DNA of 5,819 bases, taken from assembly GCA_022710665.1 (NCBI GenBank), contig JAKLGN010000019.1:1-5819 (forward strand). Direction: 5' to 3'. Below the pieces are notes generated by a model, which was given only the letters and a program-made list of their open reading frames with translations, did not search any database and was not told the origin of the DNA. The DNA is from Methanoregula sp. (GTDB taxonomy: Archaea > Halobacteriota > Methanomicrobia > Methanomicrobiales > Methanospirillaceae). Below are positions 1 through 5,080 of this stretch, in pieces. The position numbers and the translations under genes were made by a program. The first letter of the stretch is position 1; each line of letters starts with the position of its first letter.

Positions 1-3
1 TTT

Positions 4-663
4 TCATGAGATTCTTCTCTCCCACCCGTGGTGCCCGATGAGGGGAACAAACCTGACCGCTCCATGCGACTCCTGGAGCAATGATCCCCCCTCTTTATGA
101 AGGGTGATCAGGTCCTGGACATCGCGTCCCCCGACCGGAAGGACAAGGGTTCCCCCATCAGCCAGTTGTCTGATAAGCGGCGGGGGTATTTCCGGGGTAG
201 CTGCTGTAACGATGATCCCGTTATAGGGAGCATTTTTTGGGTATCCGAGAGTGCCATCGCCTTCGATAACAATGACGTTATCGATACCGAGAGATTCCAG
301 ATTTGTTCTGGCCAGGTTCGCCACCGGTGTGATGCGCTCGATGGTAGTCAGCCTTCGCACGAGCCGGGAAAGAATCGCTGCCTGGTACCCGCTTCCCGCC
401 CCAATCTCAAGCACCGTATCGGTGGCTTTTGGGTGGAGCAGTTCTGTCATCAGTGCCACGATATAAGGCTGGGAAATGGTCTGCCCGCTGCCGATGGGAA
501 GCGGGTTGTCATCATATGCTGCACGATCGTACGGGGGAGGAATGAAAAGATGTCTGGGTATTTCCAGCATTGCGGCAATGACCCGCGGGTCACGGATGCC
601 CCGGGCTGCAATCTGGCGTTCCACCATCGTTTTTCGTTCATCTGCCCGGGGGTAGGGTGGCAT
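4..663 (-). CDS. pcm: Protein-L-isoaspartate O-methyltransferase (Pcm)
   Basis: The 219-residue product is a complete PCMT. This cytosolic repair enzyme uses S-adenosylmethionine to methylate L-isoaspartyl residues in damaged proteins so that they can return to aspartate. Seen in the protein: the PCMT substrate-site signature GSGQTIS at residues 58-64, SAM motif I VLEIGAGSGYQ at 84-94, an acidic residue ending the next strand (IE, 108-109), EGDG at 134-137, and the C-terminal FVPLIG at 205-210. The length matches the usual 210-220 residues. The start is the ATG whose first base is 663, 8 nt past the sufB stop. A second ATG 4 nt upstream (667) is out of frame. A weak purine-rich stretch (GAAGAG) precedes the start. 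It is the last gene of the sufC-sufB-pcm cluster in view, and tight spacing suggests co-transcription. Identification is firm; the operon link is inferred from spacing. Confidence 0.94.
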   Translation of the reverse strand: MPPYPRADERKTMVERQIAARGIRDPRVIAAMLEIPRHLFIPPPYDRAAYDDNPLPIGSGQTISQPYIVALMTELLHPKATDTVLEIGAGSGYQAAILSRLVRRLTTIERITPVANLARTNLESLGIDNVIVIEGDGTLGYPKNAPYNGIIVTAATPEIPPPLIRQLADGGTLVLPVGGRDVQDLITLHKEGGSLLQESHGAVRFVPLIGHHGWERRIS

Positions 664-671
664 ACATCTCT

Positions 672-1784
672 TCAGAATCCTGCTTTTTCCGCTACATCGA
701 CGGATGCATCGATCTGCTGCTGCAGGGCCTCGGGAAGCCCGCTGATCTTCACGTCAAGAAAACCCCTGATGATTGTTGCCGTTGCCTCGTCCTCGTCAAG
801 CCCTCGTGACATCAGGTACTCGATCTCGTCCCTGGCAAGTTTGCCGACCGCCGCTTCGTGGGAGAGTTCTGTACCGACAACCGACCCCTCGATCTCCGGG
901 ATTGCGTAAATTACCCCGTCCTGCAGGATCAGCCCTTTGCATTCGAGATGCCCCCTTGTGCCGGCAACCTTGCCATTGATATGGCCCCGGGAAATGATTG
1001 TGCCCCCCTTCGTTATCGCACGGGTAATAAGTTCGGCACTTGCACCGGGGGCTTCAAGGACTGCCCGGGAACCGAGATCCATGTGGGATCCTGGCGTTGA
1101 TATGACGATACTGCTGAACCGGGCAACAGAATTTGCCCCCGTTAGGTTTGCTGTCGGGTACATCTGTACCTTTTTTACCGGTTGCATGCAGACATAATTG
1201 GAAAGGAAAATACCGTTTTCCTCAACAATGGAGGCACTTCTCGGGTAGACCTCAATGTTCTCGCTCCAGTTATGAATCATGGTAAAGCTGATCTTGGCAT
1301 TCTTTTTTACATAGAACTCAGAAACCCCGTAATGGGCACCACCCTCGCCGACATGTTCCCCGCTCGTGCACCCGGAAATGATATGGAGTTCTGATCCCTC
1401 TTCAGCGATGATAATATTATGCACATGCTGGATCTGTTCTCTTCCGAGGAAGAGGCATGCCTGGATCGGGAAAATGTTGTTTGATCCTTTATGCGCAATA
1501 ATTACGTATCCCTTGGGTTCTTTCTGGGCTGCAACGTATTTTGTGATCTCATCTTTTTCCGGTGAGACAACATTCCACGCATATTCTTTCAGCCCGTTAT
1601 ATTTCTCCATTGCTTTCTTGTAGGACAGGATCTCAATGCCTTCCTGTCCGCATTCTGCGTGGACGATATCCTGATCCATCTGGAGGTAGCTGCCGCACCG
1701 GTTTTTCATGGTGAGGTCGATGCCCGACTGTGCAAGACGATTCTGATCGGCCTTTGACAGTTCCGGAATCACTGGTTGCGACAT
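672..1784 (-). CDS. sufB: Fe-S cluster assembly scaffold SufB (SufB/SufD family)
   Basis: This 370-residue protein is a SufB/SufD-family beta-helix scaffold on which, with SufC, iron-sulfur clusters are assembled in the cytosol. Seen: the family core, including GSRAVLEAPGASAELITRA, RGHINGKVAGTRGHLECKGL and the C-terminal ELSHEAAVGKL...IEYLMSRGLDEDEA block. The Cys of LECKGL (about residue 282) falls where E. coli SufB has its essential Cys405. The Glu of SHEAAVGKL (about 310) falls where Glu434 lies; both placements are alignment by eye. It is shorter than bacterial SufB (about 495 residues), as is usual for archaeal forms lacking the N-terminal extension. The ATG at 1784 is preferred over a GTG at 1793 because an AAGGAG sits 8 nt upstream of the ATG. 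It overlaps sufC by 16 nt, implying translational coupling. No SufD, SufS or SufE/U is in view, consistent with the two-gene minimal Suf (SmsCB-type) systems of archaea. Confidence 0.93.
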   Translation of the reverse strand: MSQPVIPELSKADQNRLAQSGIDLTMKNRCGSYLQMDQDIVHAECGQEGIEILSYKKAMEKYNGLKEYAWNVVSPEKDEITKYVAAQKEPKGYVIIAHKGSNNIFPIQACLFLGREQIQHVHNIIIAEEGSELHIISGCTSGEHVGEGGAHYGVSEFYVKKNAKISFTMIHNWSENIEVYPRSASIVEENGIFLSNYVCMQPVKKVQMYPTANLTGANSVARFSSIVISTPGSHMDLGSRAVLEAPGASAELITRAITKGGTIISRGHINGKVAGTRGHLECKGLILQDGVIYAIPEIEGSVVGTELSHEAAVGKLARDEIEYLMSRGLDEDEATATIIRGFLDVKISGLPEALQQQIDASVDVAEKAGF

Positions 1785-2500
1785 TCGAGACACTCCTTAT
1801 ACCCGCGTTGTTTGATATCCTTTAAGATCTCCCGGGGATTTCCGTGGCAACGTATCTGCCCGTCACACATCACATGTCCTTTATCCGCATCGAGATAGTC
1901 AAGAATATACCCCGTGTGCGTGATAACAAGACCGCTTTTTTTCCGTTTTGCCAGGTGCTTGTCTTTTTCCAGCAGCGCTCCGATGGTTGTTCCGATAAGA
2001 GAAATATTCTCAAGATCGACACCGCTCTCAGGTTCATCGAGCATGACGAAGTCCGGGTTCTGGATCATCAGCTGCAGCACCTCACTCCGCTTGATCTCGC
2101 CACCTGAGAATCCTTTGTTGATGTCACGTTCGAGGAATTTGTCCATGTGGACGGATTTTGCCAGTTCCGGGATGTTCTCCTTCTTCGTACGGGAAATCGC
2201 AGTCAGCATTTTTCCCAGTTTCAGGCCGGAAATCGTAGGGGGGCGCTGGAAGAGCATCCCGATACCGCGTTTTGCACGCTCGTGAGCGTGCATGGTTGTT
2301 ACATCTTCTCCCTTGAAGAGGATCTTTCCCCCGGTTATAGTATAGTTGGTAAAACCCATGATGGTCATCAGGAGGGTGGTTTTACCTGACCCATTGGGGC
2401 CAAGCAGTACATGGGTCTCCCCTTCATTGATATGGAGGTTGATATCGCGCAACACTTCCTTGTCGCCGACATTCACATGAAGGTGTTCGATATGCAGCAT
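1769..2500 (-). CDS. sufC: Fe-S cluster assembly ATPase SufC (ABC type)
   Basis: A 243-residue soluble ABC ATPase that powers the SufB scaffold; it is not a transporter subunit despite the fold. All nucleotide-binding motifs are visible (numbered from the chosen start): Walker A GPNGSGKTT at 35-42, Q-loop LFQRPP with Gln85, the SufC-type signature GFSGGEIKRSE around 130-140, Walker B VMLDEPESGVD with Asp155-Glu156, and H-loop His195 in VITHTGYIL. GFSGGEIKR and LDEPESGVD are diagnostic of SufC among ABC proteins. The chosen ATG (first base 2500) gives the typical MLHIEHLHV opening. An in-frame ATG at 2533 would add 11 residues without family resemblance, and neither start has a good Shine-Dalgarno. 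The C-terminus carries a CLEC motif (Cys-x-x-Cys) in its last residues, of unknown importance. First gene of the leftward cluster; its 3' end overlaps the sufB start. Confidence 0.95.
   Translation of the reverse strand: MLHIEHLHVNVGDKEVLRDINLHINEGETHVLLGPNGSGKTTLLMTIMGFTNYTITGGKILFKGEDVTTMHAHERAKRGIGMLFQRPPTISGLKLGKMLTAISRTKKENIPELAKSVHMDKFLERDINKGFSGGEIKRSEVLQLMIQNPDFVMLDEPESGVDLENISLIGTTIGALLEKDKHLAKRKKSGLVITHTGYILDYLDADKGHVMCDGQIRCHGNPREILKDIKQRGYKECLECRNQ
1792..1799 (-). promoter_or_regulatory. Ribosome binding site of sufB, inside sufC
   Basis: On the minus strand an AAGGAGTG lies 8 nt before the ATG at 1784. It is the clearest Shine-Dalgarno in the window and settles the sufB start in favour of ATG 1784, since the alternative GTG at 1793 lies within it. 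It sits entirely inside the sufC reading frame, so ribosomes finishing sufC pass over it, consistent with coupled synthesis of the two partner subunits. Confidence 0.75.
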
Positions 2501-2650
2501 AGTACAATCGATGAATGTATGCGATTGCTGCATTAAACATTTTTCAAGGGGACATACGTTTACCCGGTCTGGAGAACGTATGGATTACCGGACTGACCCG
2601 TCCCTGGTCTTTCAATCGCGATCCGGTTTTTACTAAAAAAATCGCGGATC

Positions 2651-2660
2651 GATTTATATG
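2651..2660. promoter_or_regulatory. Candidate archaeal TATA box
   Basis: The stretch reads TTTATATG on the plus strand (2653-2660), close to the archaeal TATA consensus, and CATATAAA on the minus strand. Read leftward it could start the sufC-sufB-pcm transcript near 2630, giving an untranslated leader of roughly 130 nt. Read rightward it would transcribe the repeat array toward the methyltransferase. It is the best TATA-like element in the stretch upstream of sufC. Direction and use are inference only; no clear BRE was identified. Confidence 0.3.
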
Positions 2661-2681
2661 GAAAAACCGGGATCCGTTTTT

Positions 2682-2747
2682 CAGATCAAAATCGATCAGC
2701 GTTTTTTCCGGAACGGTTTTTTACCGCGATCATGATCGCGGTTGCAG
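2682..2747 (+). repeat. Long repeat unit, copy 1 (pairs with 2951-3016)
   Basis: Aligned without gaps to 2951-3016 (offset 269), 53 of 66 bases agree by my count. The shared parts are GATCAAAATCG, the TTTTTCCGGAACGGTTTTT core, CGCGATC and the TTGCA end. A more decayed third copy lies around 2861-2906, with the core changed to CCGGAAACGG. Two further related segments, 2784-2820 and 2914-2950 (offset 130), agree at 31 of 37 bases. This shows duplication followed by drift rather than chance word bias. Confidence 0.75.
2723..2742. repeat. Perfect 20-bp palindrome with two GATC sites
   Basis: ACCGCGATCATGATCGCGGT is exactly self-complementary with no spacer, and carries GATC in each half. A perfect two-fold site of this length is typical of a binding site for a dimeric protein, or could form a cruciform. 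The equivalent place in copy 2 of the repeat (2992-3011) keeps only part of the symmetry. Role unknown. Confidence 0.7.
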
Positions 2748-2950
2748 TTTTAAAATCAGGATCCGATCGCAGAAAGAAAATCACAGATCGATTTTGAGAT
2801 CAAAATCGCTGATCGAGTTTCGTACGAAAATCAGGATCCGATTTCGCGTTCTCTCTGTACTTTTCGTCCGGAAACGGTTTTTCGAGCGCGGATCGATTTG
2901 CAAATGAAAACCGCAGATCGATTTCGATCTCAAAATCGCCGATCGATTTC

Positions 2951-3016
2951 CGGATCAAAATCGGATCGTGATTTTTCCGGAACGGTTTTTGATCGCGATC
3001 GTGATTGCGATTGCAA
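2951..3016 (+). repeat. Long repeat unit, copy 2 (pairs with 2682-2747)
   Basis: Second well-preserved copy of the 66-base unit. It ends in TTGCAAATG, a word also found at the end of the decayed middle copy (2898-2906). The right end contains GATCGCGATC, itself a palindrome (2991-3000), at the place where copy 1 carries the 20-bp palindrome. The array stops here, two bases before the inverted repeat at 3018-3044. Confidence 0.75.
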
Positions 3017-3017
3017 A

Positions 3018-3044
3018 TGCGGGAACTCTTAAACAGTTCCCGCA
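3018..3044. repeat. 10-bp perfect inverted repeat upstream of the methyltransferase
   Basis: TGCGGGAACT (3018-3027) and AGTTCCCGCA (3035-3044) are perfect reverse complements around a 7-nt spacer (CTTAAAC). As RNA it would make a strong hairpin; as DNA it could bind a dimeric regulator. It is not followed directly by a T run, so it is not a classical terminator, though a T5 stretch occurs at 3069-3073. It lies 120 bases before the methyltransferase start. The rest of the stretch to 3163 shows no gene, only weak AT-rich promoter candidates (for example around 3124-3131). Confidence 0.55.
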
Positions 3045-3163
3045 AGTGGATATCAAAGCTGCTCCGGCTTTTTACCTACTTTTCAAAAACGCGTCCCGGT
3101 TCTTAACAGGTAAACAGGCACCCTTTTACTTGTGTGCGGTAATGTGTACCCGGGAAAACGCGA

Positions 3164-4075
3164 ATGAAGCCAGAGAAGGTCCATGATAAGGCGGGAAAAG
3201 CCAGGATCCGAAAAGGACCCCGGGAGGCGAAAAAACTATCCCGCTCCGATGAATCACCGGATCTCACTGCCTTCACAAACCAGATCATCTGCGGGGATTC
3301 ACGGTCTGTTCTTTCTCGTATTCCGGACCGGAGCATCGACCTTATTGTTACCTCACCCCCTTATAATTTCGGACATTCCTATGCACAGGATCTCCGTGAT
3401 GATACCCGCGAATGGAATGAATATTTTGAAAACCTGCTTGATGTCTGGCGCGAATGCGAGCGGGTACTCAGGCCGGGTGGCCGTATCGCTGTGAATGTTC
3501 AGCCCCTCTTCTCGGATTATATTCCAACCCATCACATCATCTCCCGCCAGCTTGCAGACCTCGGTCTTTTGTGGAAAGCGGAATTTCTCTGGGAGAAGAA
3601 CAATTATAATGCCAAATACACAGCCTGGGGAAGCTGGAAATCCCCCTCGATGCCGTACATAAAATACACCTGGGAATTCATTGAAGTGTTTGCCAAAGAG
3701 ACCCATAAAAAGAGCGGCAGGAGTGAGGACATCGATATCACGGGCGATGAATTCAAGGAATGGGTACTGGGCAAGTGGTCATTTCCTCCGGAGATCCGGA
3801 TGAAGGATTATGACCACCCTGCCATGTTTCCAGAAGAACTTCCCCGCAGGCTGATGAAACTTTTCTCGTATAAAAACGATATCGTGCTGGATCCCTTTAA
3901 CGGTGCGGGGACCAGTTCTCTCGTAGCGTATAAACTCGGGCGCCGTTTTATCGGTATTGATGTATCCCGCCAGTATTGCGACACTGCTCTTGCGCGGGTG
4001 AAAGTGGCTGCTCCGGGAATGATACAATCTCCGGGCTACCCTGCCCCGGGGCTTGTTGACATGGATGACTTATAA
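3164..4075 (+). CDS. Solitary beta-class DNA methyltransferase (N4-cytosine or N6-adenine)
   Basis: The 303-residue protein is an amino-group DNA methyltransferase. Catalytic motif IV TSPPYNF (63-69) comes before SAM-binding motif I DPFNGAGTS (243-251), the order that defines the beta class. WGSWKSPSMP (155-164), HPAMFPEELPRRL (218-230) and IGIDVS (263-268) are also typical. TSPPY, rather than DPPY, favours N4-cytosine methylation by family precedent, but this does not fix the base or target. The first 35 residues form a Lys/Arg-rich tail ahead of the catalytic domain. The start is secure in frame: a stop at 3140 lies upstream, and ATG 3164 is the first start after it, although its Shine-Dalgarno is weak. 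No restriction enzyme or specificity gene lies beside it, since 660 non-coding bases precede it and a phosphatase on the opposite strand follows, so it appears to be an orphan. A CTAG-type specificity, known in several archaea, is possible but unproven. Confidence 0.92.
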   Translation: MKPEKVHDKAGKARIRKGPREAKKLSRSDESPDLTAFTNQIICGDSRSVLSRIPDRSIDLIVTSPPYNFGHSYAQDLRDDTREWNEYFENLLDVWRECERVLRPGGRIAVNVQPLFSDYIPTHHIISRQLADLGLLWKAEFLWEKNNYNAKYTAWGSWKSPSMPYIKYTWEFIEVFAKETHKKSGRSEDIDITGDEFKEWVLGKWSFPPEIRMKDYDHPAMFPEELPRRLMKLFSYKNDIVLDPFNGAGTSSLVAYKLGRRFIGIDVSRQYCDTALARVKVAAPGMIQSPGYPAPGLVDMDDL

Positions 4076-4080
4076 AAAAA
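4074..4080 (-). terminator. Candidate oligo-T terminator of the HAD gene
   Basis: On the minus strand seven consecutive T residues lie about 40 nt past the phosphatase stop, followed by more AT-rich sequence. Runs of T without a strong hairpin are a common archaeal termination signal. The run overlaps the methyltransferase stop codon on the other strand, so the two genes converge over a gap of only 45 bases. Confidence 0.4.
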
Positions 4081-4120
4081 TGCTCATGCCGGATCTTTTC
4101 TGAATTCGTGCCTGCCTTTT

Positions 4121-4927
4121 CTATCTCCTGTTTTCCAGGATGTCTTTGATCCGGGAGACGGAGTCGATGATGCAGGCTGGTTTGATCGCCGATGTATCCA
4201 ACGAATCCTGGCGGAACTTGCCTGTTCGCACGAGAATCCCTTTCATTCCCGCACGATGCGCCCCACCAATGTCCGTGATAATATCATCACCGATCATGGC
4301 TGCCTGTTCCGGGCGCAGGTGCATATCCTGGAGGGCGAGGCAGAAAAAAGCCGGTGAGGGTTTTCCCATAACTATCGCGGTTTTTCCGGTAGCATACTCA
4401 AGAGCTTTGACGATGGGCCCTGCAGAGAGTGAAAGCCCGTCCGCAGCCATCCAGTACCGGTCATTTTCAAGCGCGATGAGTTCCGCACCATCCATGAGGT
4501 GGCGGAATGCAGTGTTCATGGTATCGTAGGTGACCTCATTGCCAGCATCTCCGATGATAACCCAGTCTGGGCGTGCATCAGGATCGGTGGGATCTGTTTC
4601 TGCAAAGTCCCTGTTCACATCACCGGTTGAAAGGAGGTAATAGTGGATCCTCCCGGTTTTTTTCATATGAGCAACCGCTGCAAGCGGCGGAGTGAAAATA
4701 TGGTTTTCCGGAATCCGGAATCCCAGTGATGAGAGATGGCCGGCGATGGTATGCCTGCTTTTTCGTGTCGTGTTGGACACACACCGGAACGGAAACCCGT
4801 GGTCGATCAGGAATCCGACAGCCTCCGAAGCGCCATCGACAACCCTGTTCCCAACGTATAAAACCCCATCGAGATCGATGAGGAGTCCACGGATATCGTT
4901 CATACAGTCTGTTTCAGGGGAGTCCAT
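4121..4927 (-). CDS. HAD superfamily IIA hydrolase (LHPP/NagD-like phosphatase)
   Basis: A 268-residue cytosolic phosphatase of HAD subfamily IIA, the group that includes NagD, phosphoglycolate/4-nitrophenyl phosphatases and LHPP. Seen: motif I DLDGVLY with nucleophile Asp18 and acid/base Asp20, motif II SNTTRKS at 51-57, motif III Lys189 in VMGKPSPAFF, and motif IV MIGDDIITDIGGA with Asp214-Asp215. The long C2-type cap lies between motifs II and III and contains ALENDRYWMAADGLSLSAGP and KALEYATG, wording closest to the LHPP-like branch. The natural substrate cannot be read from sequence. The start at 4927 is the longest in frame. ATG 4903 (MNDIRGLLIDLDG) would fit the family equally well, and neither has a Shine-Dalgarno. 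A TATA-like stretch about 31 nt upstream of 4927 would give an almost leaderless message. The gene ends in TAG, converging on the methyltransferase. Confidence 0.9.
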   Translation of the reverse strand: MDSPETDCMNDIRGLLIDLDGVLYVGNRVVDGASEAVGFLIDHGFPFRCVSNTTRKSRHTIAGHLSSLGFRIPENHIFTPPLAAVAHMKKTGRIHYYLLSTGDVNRDFAETDPTDPDARPDWVIIGDAGNEVTYDTMNTAFRHLMDGAELIALENDRYWMAADGLSLSAGPIVKALEYATGKTAIVMGKPSPAFFCLALQDMHLRPEQAAMIGDDIITDIGGAHRAGMKGILVRTGKFRQDSLDTSAIKPACIIDSVSRIKDILENRR

Positions 4928-4948
4928 AGTACCACGCTGGATTTGAAG

Positions 4949-4963
4949 TTTTTTGTAAATATT
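4949..4963. promoter_or_regulatory. Divergent AT-rich promoter region
   Basis: This 15-base run of nearly pure A/T (TTTTTTGTAAATATT) lies in the gap between the phosphatase and the exonuclease-like gene. On the minus strand ATATTTAC is centred about 31 nt before ATG 4927, the right distance for a TATA box of a nearly leaderless transcript. On the plus strand TAAATATT could start a transcript near 4985, with roughly 95 nt of leader before ATG 5081. Promoter use is inferred from position and composition alone. Confidence 0.4.
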
Positions 4964-5080
4964 GTCGCTCTGTATCTATGAACCTCTTCTTTCCAAACCT
5001 CACACTGCTGATCGGGCAGCATTACTTTCACCCTGCACGGTCCGTGTTTAAACGCCTCGGCCGGGACGTTTTATCTGACG

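Larger units (their letters stand above)
2611..3016. repeat. GATC-dense array of diverged direct repeats
   Basis: A non-coding block of about 400 bases between sufC and the methyltransferase. It contains 21 GATC tetramers between 2620 and 3000, about one per 18 bases, against roughly one per 93 in the suf-pcm genes by my count and one per 256 by chance. The sites sit in recurring words such as GATCAAAATCG, CAGATCGATTT, TTTTTCCGGAACGGTTTTT and CGCGATC. The CCGGAA(A)CGG core recurs at 2708, 2868 and 2977, each time followed by a T tract, a CGCGATC/GCGCGGATC word and then TTGCA (2742, 2898, 3011). The units are imperfect and spacing is irregular (160 and 109 bases), so this is not a CRISPR or a simple tandem repeat. 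Reading frames stay open through it on both strands, but they only translate the repeats into low-complexity peptides and match no family I know. Function unknown. Confidence 0.8.

Noticed and set aside
97..909. Plus-strand frame of 270 codons opposite pcm and sufB
   Set aside because: It runs antisense across two clearly identified genes and has no recognisable domain.
1793..1793. GTG start for sufB
   Set aside because: It falls within the Shine-Dalgarno that is correctly spaced for ATG 1784.
2515..2907. Plus-strand open frame of 130 codons through the array
   Set aside because: The peptide is a translation of the GATC/AAAATC repeats (recurring IRIRF, RSKS-like words). Its start lies opposite sufC, and a minus-strand frame is equally open (2800-3045). 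No family resemblance or ribosome binding site.
2611..3016. CRISPR array
   Set aside because: Repeats are diverged, of unequal spacing and contain shared rather than unique intervening sequence; no cas genes nearby.
2611..3016. Replication origin
   Set aside because: CCGGAAACGG has only faint likeness to archaeal origin recognition boxes, and there is no orc1/cdc6 gene in the window. GC-skew analysis of the whole chromosome would decide it.
3183..3494. Second plus-strand frame inside the methyltransferase
   Set aside because: Shadow of the real gene; the methyltransferase frame carries TSPPY and all other motifs.
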